This document shows positions 37,790 to 49,495 of a DNA stretch of 64,000 nucleotides, piece by piece. Below the pieces are notes generated by a model. The model was not told the origin of the DNA and made no database searches. It saw only the letters and a list, made by a program, of their open reading frames with translations. The stretch lies in the NCBI GenBank assembly GCA_902702965.1, contig CACRXP010000427.1, forward strand, positions 25,553-89,552, read 5' to 3'. How positions within the stretch are numbered: the first letter of the stretch is position 1; each line of letters starts with the position of its first letter. Both the position numbers and the translations under genes were made by a program. Source of the DNA: Spirometra erinaceieuropaei (taxonomy: Eukaryota > Platyhelminthes > Cestoda > Diphyllobothriidea > Diphyllobothriidae).

Positions 37790-38107
37790 GTTAGGGGGCG
37801 CTCACCGATCGTTCACACGGAACCCACTCGTTCCGTTGTGCCTTATGGACTCTCTCTCGAGCCCAACCAGCAGCCGCACAGCGGCGCATGATATATAGGC
37901 AGAATGGCCTTACCGACAAAGACAAGGGAGACTGGAATGGCCATTTCTGGCTTATTAGCCGTCGTCAGCCAGCCATACCCAAGCCCGAAGTGTGGAACAC
38001 CCGAGCCTCGAACTCGCGACCTGTTGGTTTAGAAGTCAACGCCTCTACTCACCGGGCCACGAGCCCGTTGCCTTGTCGGTTTTCGATCGGGAATATACAG
38101 TGTTAGG
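37790..38107 (-). mobile_element. tRNA-derived short element, full-length copy with hammerhead-like core
   Basis: In its own (minus) direction the element has a leader (TATTCCCGATCGAAAACCG), a Pol III A-box-like TGGCCCGGTGAG and a B box GAGTTCGAGGC (complement of 38005-38015). The tRNA-like part has an anticodon-loop-like CTTCTAA suggestive of tRNA-Arg(TCT). Then come CTGACGA (37962-37968), a GGCT/AGCC hairpin, GAAA (37944-37947) and a GTC triplet (37930-37932), and finally a tail of about 100 bp with CTCGAGAGAG. Length about 318 bp. It lies between two copies of ATAGTTGGATCTGT (37776 and 38212). Confidence 0.8.
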
Positions 38108-38130
38108 GTGTTCCACACTTCGGGCTTGGG

Positions 38131-38185
38131 TATGGCTGGCTGACGACGGCTAATAAGCCAGAAATGGCCATTCCAGTCTCCCTTG
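38131..38185 (+). ncRNA. Hammerhead-ribozyme-like motif (candidate) in the short element
   Basis: CTGACGA (38140-38146), then a 4-bp hairpin GGCT-AATA-AGCC, GAAA (38161-38164), a short stem TGG...CCA and GTC (38176-38178), the usual cleavage triplet. All core elements of the hammerhead are in order. Position 10.1/11.1 is C·A and not G-C, stem III needs one bulged base, and stem I is weak, so catalytic activity is uncertain. Sm-alpha elements of schistosomes are the known parallel. Confidence 0.45.
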
Positions 38186-38343
38186 TCTTTGTCGGTAATG
38201 CCATTCTGCCTATAGTTGGATCTGTATATTCCCGATCGAAAACCGACAGGGCAACGGGCTCGTGGCCCAGTGGTTAGAGGCGTGGATTTGTAACTAACAG
38301 GTCGCGAGTTCGAGCCTCGGGTATTTCACATTTCGGGGTTGGA

Positions 38344-38398
38344 TATGACTGGCTGACGACGGTTAGTAAGCCAGAAATGACCATTCCAGTCTCCCTTG
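38344..38398 (+). ncRNA. Hammerhead-ribozyme-like motif, second unit (candidate)
   Basis: CTGACGA (38353-38359), stem II GGTT-AGTA-AGCC (the C to T change turns one C-G pair into a U·G wobble), GAAA (38374-38377) and GTC (38389-38391). It conserves the same core as the unit 213 bp upstream. Confidence 0.4.
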
Positions 38399-38439
38399 TC
38401 TTTGTCCGTAATACGCCTTCTGCATAGTTGGATTTATCA

Positions 38440-41400
38440 TTCTGACCTTCAGTTTGTCAGGAGACGTAGCGGTCTACCACTAACTGCCAAAAACTAGGAC
38501 ATTGTCTGGGGGGTAACCTTAACCCTATAGCAAACGCCCAGCAGCACAAGGAAAATAAATTCCCCAATTATTACTCCTCTCGCCATGGAAACCGATAAGG
38601 GAATCGCGCACCTCAGCGATTTGGATAATTCGAACGACCAAAACAACGACTAGACTGAGTATGTACATACGCAATCAATGGAAGAACTGTTAATTTTACT
38701 AGGCGCACCTGAATGTAGAAACTACACCCTGTAAATATTGTGCCCAATGACGCATCGGACATTTCTACGTGTTACTGCCTCAAACAAGGGGCCCCAAATC
38801 AATCTCATAGCCCTTAAATCTTTCTTCATATGGCGTTAACCTTCGACTGACTGTGTTTTTTGCACTTAGTTGGTATTTTGTGGGCAACTTTTATAATTTC
38901 TGTAAGGTTTATGTTAATGGATTCTCATGTGGTAGCCTGAGGAGGACGGGTGCAACCACTTTTATTACTGACTCCCCTCAATAAACTGGACAGCATTAGA
39001 CGTCGGCTTCCTGAAATAAGGAGGTGTAACTGAATTGAGTCTTCGTCGCAGCACCATTGCTGACCCCGGCAAGCAGTTTGGTGCAGTTGTGATCCTGTAG
39101 ATGGCTAAGTTGAGAAAGCGTAGAGTAGTAGCTACAGTGAAAGGAAAAGCTATCCTCCTCCTTCTTTACGAAATGAACTTGCTCGGCTTCAGCATTTAAT
39201 GAGTAGTCAGATAAAATTAAACCACAGAGCAAACCACCTTAAGGTGAGAAAGCTAATATGATATTCATGATCGTATTTTCTATCACAAAACCTCAACCGG
39301 CTGACCTTTGGCATGTCTTTTATCGTTTTCCCCAAAAACTACTCTGTCTCTCAAAATTTAGAGCAGAAAAATTGCTATGAACTCGCTTTTCTCCGCGCTT
39401 CTAGTGCCTTCTTGGATGACGAATAAGTTCCTCGTCAGTATTTTAATTCATAGCCCAAAGAAACTGTGCAGATGCCTCTGTATATACAACTGCTTAGACG
39501 TTAGAGCAGTCGCTCTGGGAAACCATGCGTTATTTGCTTCTCATAAGCGGTCCAATACACAAGCACTTGCTAATATACATCCGGCAGGTTATTTTCTTAT
39601 AGGTCAGTGGGTGTGGCAGACCTCGGGTGCAAATGCGAAAGACTAGGGCGTTGGCTATATTCGTAGTCTGATATTTCAGCGGGAGAAAAATAACAAAACT
39701 AAAACGGTTCCTTGCTTGCCAGGCCTATTACCTAGGGTCCGTTTGGCACTAGTAAATGCAGAGCCTAATTAAAGGCCCTTATGAATAGAGGGTATATTTG
39801 TCTGTTCCTGAGTCGGCCATTATCTGCTGTTGAAAGGAGACTGTACGTACGTCGGAACGTTTGGGCACTAAGTTATAATTGCTTCCGAAGCATTCTTGAC
39901 ATAAGCGGACGTAGTATGACCACATAGGCATGCAAATGAATCCTTATATGGAAGCGCAGTTTACCGATCTGTCTTGATAGCGGAATTGCGTACGGTGGGA
40001 TGTCAATATGCTTTAGAGATCCAGGTCAAACGGCCTTTCAGATGACCTCATAGAGGCCAACAATCAGCAGCCAAGAAGCGTTACCTACAAAGATTAGAGA
40101 CACTAGGATGGCCATTCCTGGCTTATTTGGGTAATCGGTCGGAACGGGCTCAAATTCAGGCTGGAGGTCTGAGATGCGGGCCCAATCCCCTGCACATCGG
40201 CAATTTTTAAGCAAAACCTACATCCACTGGCCACAGGCGGACGCTATATCAGCGCCAGGCATGAACCTCCAAGGCAATACACAAGAACACCAATTTCTCC
40301 ATGAACTAGGATAAATCAGTGAACGTCAAACCCAAGCGAAATACGACACTCCTGATCGAAGTACGCAGTGCCCAGGATTTGTGCTCAAGTAGTAGACTGT
40401 TCGACCTGCCGAACCCGAGGTTCAACTTCAAATATTTTAACTGCTAGAGTTTGCGTGTGACCGACATATGACGGTGAATATGCTAGAAACGGCTATTTGC
40501 CTTAAGGTTAAAATCAGTTCCGGTCAACCGAAAGTAACATCCCATGCGTTTTCTCGTACGACGCAAGCGATTACCCAATGCAATCCTACTCAAACGAAAC
40601 GTAAAATAAGAGCTTTGCGGTTTATGCGAATAAAACTGAGATTTTCGAGCAATCGTAAGATATAGAACGATTTCTAAAAAGTGTTTCCAAGCCAAAATTG
40701 TGTTGTTTAACAGCCAAAATATAACGGAATTTGCTATATTAAAAATTGAAGGAGAAACATTTATACAGGCTTAGTGGAAAGTCCGGCCCGGCCAGAGATT
40801 CTTGTTAAACAATGAATTACTTAGGTAACTTTTAACGCAACCAAAGTGTTCGAATAGCAATTAATCAACTAAAATTCCTGAAAACAGCAGAAAGTGCAAA
40901 CACCACATGGCGTTTAAAGCGTTTGCATTTAAGAGTAGAACGCAACATTTCTGTAAAAAATCGCGGTCTTTTTTGACTGCAAAATAAAAATTACATGTAC
41001 TGCTGTGCAGATGCATATACGAATTTTAGTTGACTTTCTAGAATAAGAAAGGCCCTGTAAAACGTCTGGAACAGAGATGATTCGAGAAAAAGCACGCGCT
41101 TTGTGTGAATAGCCAGACCTGATACCTACAGGAGGAGTCTTCTCTTGCAACATGATTCGAATGCACATAAGTGGGGAGAAGATAAGTTTCGACTGAATAT
41201 AATGGTTATAATTTCTCGTTATCAAAACGAAGAATACACACATCTTGATTAAGGCTGCGCATCCTAACGTTGGATTTAAATTTTCTCCGACAACAGCCGA
41301 CGATCACTAAGCTGAAGCCAGGGTTTCGGTTGGTAAAAAAACACAAAACTTGAGTTTAGTTCGGCTTCGCATACCAAAACCCAGTTATAGTGGAAATAAT

Positions 41401-41626
41401 GTTGCTTTCAATATTTGCAGTTACCACTGAGAGGGTATTTTTAGTGTTGGATTTTATATTTTAGATATTTAAAGAATCCCTGGGACTGGCAAGGTTAGGA
41501 AAGGTATACGGGCTATGCAGACTTGAAAGTCTCAGATACTGCATGTATGTGTATTTATGCACACGGCGGCCGCTTACTGGCTGGAGCACTAAATAAATAT
41601 TGATTTATCAGCAAGTTTAAAATGTT
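38440..41626. other. Intergenic DNA with one old short-element copy
   Basis: No recognisable gene; frames up to about 105 codons on both strands without family resemblance. An old tRNA-derived element is at about 40050-40250. Confidence 0.5.
40050..40250 (-). mobile_element. tRNA-derived short element, old diverged copy
   Basis: The minus strand keeps the order of the family: a tail remnant, TTACC.ACAAAGA, GGATGGCCATTCCTGGCTTAT, a GGGCTC region and a degraded B-box area. The ribozyme-like core is no longer intact. The boundaries are approximate. Confidence 0.55.
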
Positions 41627-41659
41627 AATTGTTTTTTGAAGGAATATTTCCCCGGAATG

Positions 41660-41944
41660 AATTTGAAGCAAGCAAGGACAGCAGAATTTAATGGTACCAC
41701 AAAATTTCGCGACCGCTTCTCAACTGCTGCCGGTCGTTGCATAACAGAAATAACAAGTGAGAAAGGTACAAAGGTTTGAATTTCGACAGAGAAAATCGAT
41801 GTAAAACAGCAAGGTCAAAGTGTACTGCGCGTAGACTAATCGATAAAATGGTAACTTCAAAATGCAACATGGGAATGAAAATGGGGAACTAGGCATGCCG
41901 AGGGATTTCGAAACTCAAAAGGGGCTCGGGTCTACCAGGGCAAT
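41660..41944. repeat. Left inverted arm of the Penelope-like element
   Basis: Near-identical reverse complement of 42945-43228. The same 60-codon frame (beginning MLHFEV) appears in both arms on opposite strands, differing at one residue, so the duplication is recent. Confidence 0.92.
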
Positions 41945-42956
41945 GGAAAGTCCACTTGGTCCAACCCTTGCCGACATTTTTATGGGTCACCTAGAAGAAA
42001 AGTTCTCATAAAAATTGAATAGCAAAACACTATACAAAATATATGTAGACGACATTTTTGCTATTAATGATAACGACGATGAAGCCGAAGACCTACTTGT
42101 TGCCATGAACAGTCTCCATCCCAAGATTAGATTCACAATGGAGAAGGAGCAGCGCAACAAGCTCTCTTTCCTGGATGTCCTCATGACTAGACAGGAAGAT
42201 GGTTCAATACGGCGATCTGTTTTCCATAAAGACACATGGAAAGGCCAATACCTACACTTCTTGAGCTTTGTGCCGATATAACGAAAGCGAAATTTGGTTT
42301 ACACTCTATTCCAAAGAGCAAGAAAGATTTGCTCCATTGAAACGCTGGATGATGAAATTTCTTGCCTAAAAACAACCCTGCTTAAATGGGGATATCCAAC
42401 ACGATTCATCGAAAAGTACAGCAACACTTCGCGGCCAAAATTGACGGAGCAGTCTGTTCCGAAAAAGCCCGTTATAATATCCTTACCCTTTAGGGGCGAC
42501 AACATCTCTAATACCATCAAGCGGCGATTGAGATGCACTATTGAAAGAACTTACAACGAAGCTAAACTCATCTTCTACAGTTCTACTAAGGCTATCGAAG
42601 TTCCACGGGCGAAGGATGCCTTGCCATTGCACGCCACGTCAAATTGTGTTTACGAATTTACATGTACTTGTGGATGCAAGTACATTGGGCGAACGCAAAG
42701 GCAACTGGCAGCCAGAGCAGTTGAGCACCTGCCTAAATGGCTTCTAAAGCAGGAGAACAAGACTCCACGGTCTTCCATTACAAAACATCTCCTTGATAGT
42801 GGCCATTCGGTTGACCCTAAGATGTCTTTTCGAGTATTAGTTCGAGCACGAACTACTCGGTTATTGCGCTACCTGGAGGCAGCCTATATACGGCGGGAGA
42901 AACCCGACCTATGTAAACAGTTAGACCACGTGGTCAACCTCAGCTTGCCCTGGTAG
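41943..42956 (+). pseudogene. Penelope-type reverse transcriptase (C-terminal part) with GIY-YIG endonuclease, two premature stops
   Basis: A single frame of 337 codons interrupted only by TAA at 42009 and TAA at 42279. It opens at RT motif B (ESPLGPTLADIFMGHLEEKF), continues with motif C YVDDIFAIND and the LSFLDVLM segment. It then has the spacer CLKTTLLKWGYPTRFIEKY and the GIY-YIG domain: CVYEFTCTCGCKYIGRTQRQ, ending in SITKHLLDSGH and LRYLEAAYIRREKPDLC. The N-terminal RT motifs are absent because of 5' truncation. The copy is young (no frameshifts) but cannot be autonomous. Confidence 0.9.
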
Positions 42957-43228
42957 ACCCGAGCCCCTTTTGAGTTTCGAAATCCCTCGGCATGCCTAGT
43001 TCCCCATTTTCATTCCCATGCTGCATTTTGAAGTTGCCATTTTATCGATTAGTCTACGCGCAGTACACTTTGACCTTGCTGTTTTACATCGATTTTCTCT
43101 GTCGAAATTCAAACCTTTGTACCTTTCTCACTTGTTATTTCTGTTATGCAACGACCGGCAGCAGTTGAGAAGCGGTCGCGAAATTTTGTGGTACCATTAA
43201 ATTCTGCTGTCCTTGCTTGCTTCAAATT
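42945..43228. repeat. Right inverted arm of the Penelope-like element
   Basis: Partner of 41660-41944. It begins within the last codons of the ORF (LSLPW, stop at 42954-42956) and runs through the 3' untranslated region to CTTGCTTGCTTCAAAT. Confidence 0.92.
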
Positions 43229-43239
43229 GTTTTTTGTAC

Positions 43240-46200
43240 ATTTATTCGAATCTGAAGACGACAAGGGGAATCGAAGTCGAAAAAATTAACTCAATATAGT
43301 TTTCTTCTTCTCCCAAAGAATGTATTTGCTTTTAAAAGCATAGGCATAAAAAAGTACGTTTGTATCCTCCGGAGTACTAATTGCAATGAAACGGACGGAA
43401 ATACTAAGAAAATAACTGCTAAGTTGTTGTTTTGGACTCAAGTAAGTGCGCAGGAAGTAAATATTTTGAAATGGGATCGAAACCAAAAGGGTACCTAGAG
43501 CCACATGTTTTTGCTCCAAAGTGTGTTCATCGGTAAAGAACTGAAACCAGAGAAGCCTGTTTACAATAGTCTCTATCACAACTTCTGCCTTGAAAAGCGA
43601 AGAAAGTAATTAAATACAATGTTTTTGTTATGAAGATATATAATGTTCACCTGAGATTAGTACATGGTCTTAACAACTTGGTAAAATAAATTTCGTTGGC
43701 TAAGAGTAGGTTTGGATTTATCACTAGAGATCTGCACGGAATAAGCTGAAGATAAATGTCTTCTAGTCTGGTGAGCCCCGTACTTAAAAATCGGTCGCCA
43801 AAATTGTAGTCACATTAGGAAAGTGTTTTTGGGCATGTATCCCAGTTATACTTCTTCTTTCAGCGTCCGCAAAATTTCTGCAGCAACTCTTAGGTCGTTT
43901 GTAGCAAACTGTGGCGTACAGTCTGTCTGTGACAATATTAGGGTGAGGTATTTTTAAAGAAAATGGGTTCAAGTTAGAATCAGAGATGATAAGGTCTAAT
44001 GTCTAGGAAGGTCTCACAGAAGAAATATTATGTTAAAAAAATAACTTTCAGATGATGAGATGAAAAGACTTACCTCGAAATTGTTTTATCGACGATAAAA
44101 CAAGAAGCTATTCTGACTGCGATACATGTTAGGGCACGGAAAACGACCTAACTCTGCAGTAGAAAAAGTGCTAGGCTGAAGATGTTATTGCTTATAATAA
44201 ATTACTCCAGCCTGGAAAACCATCAGTTGGAGAGTATTTGGGTCTTTTTACAGGTACCCCTGCGTCATTGTCTAACAGTATAATGCCATAGAAAACTATT
44301 CTACTGTTGGACTGCCTTTTGCAACTTTGCCTTAATTTATTACATTATTTATGAATAATAGCAAGTTCGTTTGGGACGTCTTCTCTGCAATGAAGAATGT
44401 TGCCAGCTGTCGTCATTCGAAAAGCGCTGCGAAGCATAGTCGTTGAAGGCCATAGGAAATTTTTTCCAGCATTATTTATCTGGTGTCAAAGTGGAGTGAA
44501 TGAATTGACGTTTCTCCAGTAAACATTAAGATTCATATGAGCGTATCTATATTCGAGTGTTTTTTTCTGTATGGTCAAATCAAAGGATGGAGAGAGAAGA
44601 TTATTATAAGGCAGTCGCCGTCCTAAGCGTACTACGCCGGACAATCTGCTGCTTATTTTCTATCGACTTATAAGCGCCATAGTTTGATTTTCGTAAAAGT
44701 GAAGCGGAACATGCCTCCTCGGATAATTTCCTATAAACGACGGAAGTAATTAAATGTACTTTGAATGAGCTGTTTTGGATGCGTGAATATTAGTAATGTG
44801 CAATGGTCTTTCGCGCCCGCGCTTTATGTCGCCAGACATTCGCCTTTACCCTGACAAAGAACAGACATCTGACTGGGGGCCTTCTAAACGCAACTGCGGA
44901 TGCCCGGTTTAGAAATTCCCCCCCCCTGTCTGATTTTTGCTGAAAAAGGTAAGACAATTAATTGTCAAATTAAAATGCTACCCTGACGCTACAAGTGATG
45001 AGTTTTAAAAGTCTGAAACAATATTTTCAGCCTATTCCTTGCACTGTTTATTAATTACCTATTGTACACAGTGTGAGAATTCAGTTGTCCAGCTTACATT
45101 TCTAAATTTATATTTCAGCGAATATTTATACAGGCAAAAGACGTTGACCTGTTTGATTATTCCGTTGTATAGAAAAGTAAGTGTTCATAGATTGTATTAT
45201 TTGACTAGTTTTAGCTCTTCACCTGAAAGCTGAACTGCTTTGCAAATTTACCGCTGCATATATTAAGTTTACAAACTAGTACACTGCAAGAAATGTCTAG
45301 ACGCGTTGCTTGTGCAGAGCTCAAAGGTGCATTTCGATCTTCATGTAAACTGCCGCAGATTCGGGGTTGCGCAGTTTTTAGCGGAATAGTACTATTTTCC
45401 CGCAAATGCTACTCTGTGACATTCATTTTTTTGCTGCAAGTGAATGGGCCCTGTTTATATAAAAAGGACAGGCTACCCAAAGCAGTGTTTTTAAACACAA
45501 ATGTTTTCGATTGTCGAATATTCATAAGTGCGTTATTATGGGACATCCCGAGCGAGGTGAATGATTAATACCACAAACAAAAAATTGCCATTCAATCGCC
45601 CAGAGGTACTGATCAGAAGCCATTTAGATGACAAAACAACGTGCGTGACGCACACGGCATTAAAATGGCAACTGGTCAAAACAAAAGTGAACAAACCGCC
45701 GATTAGTGATAGGACCACAGCTTGTTATGCCGATTTTTTCCGGGTAAGCATATAGTTTGACCACCACGTGACAAAATTTAAACTGTTTGGTCTTTTATTA
45801 AAACTATACCGGACATACTTCACACTGAAAAAACGTACACCATTTGCGTGATAAATGCAATTTCCTGAAGGCCTATGTAACCCCTGCCCAGATGTCCAAG
45901 CAGATTTCAAAGTAAGTTGCATTTCCCGACAGCAGAGTTAAAACGGGGAAGTTCATTAAATCTAGAAAGTGAAAGGGTTCGAGTTCACAACCTGATGAGT
46001 CCGGTTTTTTTATTGAAGGCAGGTCAATCCATCGCTTAACAAATCAAATTTATGTTTTTGGTACGTTATTATTGAACTCCCTGTTAATGTTTGAAGAGCG
46101 GACTACCTACTTAATGTGATATTTTCCTCACTCAGCTGTGAAAGGCTATAGTAGGACCACCATCCACCGGACCGTTTGTGTAGAACGAATTAGTAATGGA

Positions 46201-49200
46201 GTGCATGGAGTCTGGGGGCCGATAACCGGGCAATACATAGGACAATGTGTGGGATGCTAATTATTTTGACTGTTAGACAAACGTTATAGAAAAAGTGCCG
46301 TTTTCTTAAACAAAGGATGTTTTGAGAAAGATTTTGGTAAATTGACATTCTGGTAAACACGCGTATGCTAAAAAGACAGCAAAGGATGAATGTCAAATTA
46401 AACGAGAAAAACCTATGCCTAGTAATATCTGAAAATTGAAAATTGCACAATGAGTCCGCGAAAATCCAATAAAACCGGACGTGGAGAACAGAACATTCCA
46501 TTAAAGGAGGAGAGTACTCAGAAGTAAAAACCCTACCCTTAAAATCCACAGAAACAAGTTCGGAGAGCAATAATTTCTCTAATCAGATCAAAAATTACAT
46601 GAATTGAGAATATATGAGGATCGCCACGATGTCCTGACACTGTCAATAGAATTTTTGCCTGTGGTGAATTTATGACTATCACAAAAATTAACCACCAGCG
46701 GGCTACTGCGTACACCATAGGGAAGAATACCGATATTAGCAGATTCATTCGGTGGCCATATTGATGACTGAATCGGATCTGATTATAAGCGGTGATGAAA
46801 AAGTCAAATGTAAAGCGTTGCAATTCGCAAAAATAACTGTCAGTGGGTTTCTGCGTGCGTCCACAAAGAGGCAAAGAAATCTGACTTGACTGTGGTGCTT
46901 TCAGCAGGGAAATGAGCTGAGACATTTTGATGAGAAAGGCATGTAGACATAGTCGGCCTTTTTTGGGGAAACTTACGTCACAACTTTAGATGAACCTGCC
47001 AAGTTACGTTGATGGTAGTTTGCGTGGGGAATTCTCAACAAGAATGCATTATTCAAATAAACCCCCAAGAAAGCACAGACTTTTGGTGGTTTGTACGATC
47101 GCCAACTTCGAAAGGCTGCTCCGTAACGCACCACGATATACTGGTGTGGATCTAGGATGGAAATCGTGCAATCGGGATTCAGTGAAGATGACCAGTGCCC
47201 CTTCCCTTATGACTGCTGGCAATGTCTCCCGCAACGCTCTTAGCGCCTTCCTCTCACGACGACATCACTACCCGCGACCTACAATGCTGTGTTCTCAACT
47301 GGTTTTTCAGTTTGCATGGCGGTGTCAATCTCCCTCTTCTGGATTCATCATCTCATTGGTGTGAATTTGATCTTCCCTTATAGCATTAACCGTTTTCGTA
47401 CATAATAAACTCGCCCTGGTTCCTAGTATATATTTTGTATTTGCGTGGACGAGTGCGACGTTGTTGTCGGCAATCCTGTTTAGCTCATTTAAAGTCCAGA
47501 GCATTTTCAGGTGCTTCGTATTGCCATGCGTTGGATACCTTAGCATCTCCAACCAATGTACATCATCAACAACGAGGTGTATATTTATAGTCCAAAGAAA
47601 GTCTTCGGTCACAACGAAATTCTTCGAGGCCAAATGGACAGCATAATTTTTCGGGATAAATTCGTCGTGCAGCATTCAGAAGACGCATGTCTGGGATAGC
47701 ATTTACCATCAAACGCTGTTCTGTATTCTGCTGCCAGCCTCTCTAGGTTGGGTTCTTGGGACAGTGTTTTCCTCAAAATAGGTAAACCGTCAAAGAGAAA
47801 CCGGCAAATGGTCAGAAAACATGCATCAGTTCAGGAAAAACCGGACATTACGTCTTATTACCGCATCAAACAGACAACCAAAACGACCCGGTTGTTTAAT
47901 TATCTAGCAGACCTGCAAGCGTTAAATCTATATTTTTATTTTTGTCATTAACTTTTATTTGTCTGCGAAGTGCATCAGAATATCTATAACTGACAATAAG
48001 CCAATCACCTCTAACCTATTCTTTTGCATCAGTGTAATTATTGGTGCATATTTTCATGTTTTGGGTCGTTATTGAACAAGTTACACATTGACATACTTTT
48101 GACTCCCATAAACTTTCCCTTTTACCGCCTTAACATTTTATACGGCGCATAATGCCCGGATTCTGTGTCGCCGGACTTTTACTGGAGATGCTTCTTTTAC
48201 TTTAGCTTTACGATTGTTAAGAACCGAATTATTCGGGCCATCAGTCTGCATTTGAATTTTAAATACAGCTCTTTCTTTTCGCATGATTTCCCACGGGAAA
48301 TCTCAGCCATTTTGTTCTTATATGAGTGGACGTTCGGCTGAAACCTTTTTGCATGTTTTCAGATAAAAATAAGGAAGCTTTTACCGTATATACCCAGCAA
48401 TATCTGTTTAAGCATAATCTCTTGAACGAAGGAATTTAAACGACGTCTACCTACTTGCCTTAGCAAATCACATATGTTTATGAAATAGTTTGCACTAATA
48501 TATAATGCGTTTTGTCCTAATGCAGATGAGGACAATTCAGATGTCTTTTGGGATTTGCCTTATCCAGTTCAAAGATTGAATACAACCAAGTTTGTATGAC
48601 AAAGGCAGGTAGACTTTCACAGCAACTTACGACTCATCTTCAGACGAAAATTCAGAGCTGTCACTGTGAACAAGCAAAAAAGGAACGAAATGTTTCACGG
48701 AACCGCAGACTGTAAAATAGCTTTCAAAAGGTCTTCATTTTGTTTTTAATACGCTTTTTGCGATCCAAAAGGTCTCAAATGTGTCAGTTTACTTCTTCCA
48801 GTCCTTAGAACGCTATGCTGTACTCAAATGGGAGTGACTTCTATCAGCATACATGGGCAATTTCGTTTTCCCTGGATTTACAGTCGAGGGCGCTAATAGG
48901 CGATCGTATAACTATGGCAACCGAGAATCGAGAAACAATACTGACGAAGATAAGGTGGAAATAGGCTAACGTTTGTTGGCGTAGTCGGTGTCACCAATCG
49001 GCGATACACTAATCACGGGGTCAAGGAGCAGTGTATTTTAAATTATGGTCTGTTTATCATGGAGAGGTCAACTGATATAGATTTTAGAAATCGCAAATGA
49101 GTGGCTTTCGTAAATTAGTACGTGCCGGAGATAGGAAGACGTTTGATGATGCTGTTCAGTAACCCAATGACAAATACTTAACTCCGTTTTTAAAAGCCTT

Positions 49201-49490
49201 TTGTTAGTGGATTTCTGGTTGTTAGCAAAAATAGGACAGTTCCGATCGATTCGATTCCCCTTATTTACTGCATATGTTTATGGTTAATTATAAGAAATAT
49301 TGATAAGGAACAAAGTCAGTTTTCAGACTCCCGGGAAGCTAGGGTTTTTTAATTTTTGAGATTAATGGAAGTGATTTTATACTTTGCAAGTTGTATTTAA
49401 CGTATATCGTTTGTCCACATAAGCTGCCTGAATAAAGTATCTGAATAAAATAGTTATACAGATGAAGGCGAAATTTCGAGTTCCAGGTGT
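43240..49490. other. Intergenic DNA, no recognisable gene
   Basis: Many short frames on both strands. Those at 46190-46570, 46539-46925 and 47325-47675 on the minus strand exceed 115 codons. The one at 47325-47675, together with 47049-47234 on the same strand, reads like degraded protein-coding sequence (balanced composition, few low-complexity runs) and may be an old element, but I cannot name a family. Confidence 0.4.
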
Positions 49491-49495
49491 ATACA

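Larger units (their letters stand above)
38108..38430 (+). mobile_element. Head-to-tail tandem of tRNA-derived short elements, 213-bp period
   Basis: A partial unit (38108-38211) is followed by a unit from ATAGTTGGAT at 38212 to the same words at 38424. CTGACGA recurs at 38140 and 38353, 213 bp apart. The complete unit has an A box at 38263-38273 (TGGCCCAGTGG), a B box at 38306-38316 (GAGTTCGAGCC) and the hammerhead-like core at 38353-38391. These units lack the tail of ~100 bp found in the 318-bp copies. The partial unit is an inverted copy of the adjacent minus-strand element. Confidence 0.75.
41627..43236 (+). mobile_element. Penelope-like element, 5'-truncated, with inverted terminal arms and 12-bp flanking direct repeats
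   Basis: AATTGTTTTTTG occurs at 41627-41638 and 43225-43236, a candidate target-site duplication. Between them an RT/GIY-YIG open frame (41943-42956) is flanked by inverted arms of about 285 bp, 41660-41944 and 42945-43228. The right arm is the 3' end of the element, because the ORF stop lies just inside it. The left arm is an inverted copy of that 3' end joined exactly where the truncated ORF begins. Inverted or LTR-like terminal repeats and frequent 5' truncation are known traits of Penelope elements. Confidence 0.85.

Noticed and set aside
37888..38106. 72-codon frame, repeated almost identically at 63278-63484
   Set aside because: Both are the minus-strand tRNA-derived short element read in an antisense frame.
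38261..38320. A genuine tRNA gene
   Set aside because: The A and B boxes are present, but the acceptor and anticodon stems do not pair properly and the sequence is repeated as part of a longer element, so it is a tRNA-derived repeat.
41688..43200. Two almost identical 60-codon frames on opposite strands
   Set aside because: They are the translated inverted arms (3' untranslated region) of the Penelope-like element, not genes.
42945..43228. Hammerhead ribozyme in the Penelope arms
   Set aside because: Some Penelope elements carry one there, but I found no CTGANGA ... GAAA arrangement on either strand of these arms.
45991..46015. CTGATGAGTCC resembling a hammerhead core
   Set aside because: No complementary stem II strand followed by GAAA and no cleavage triplet in a suitable place.
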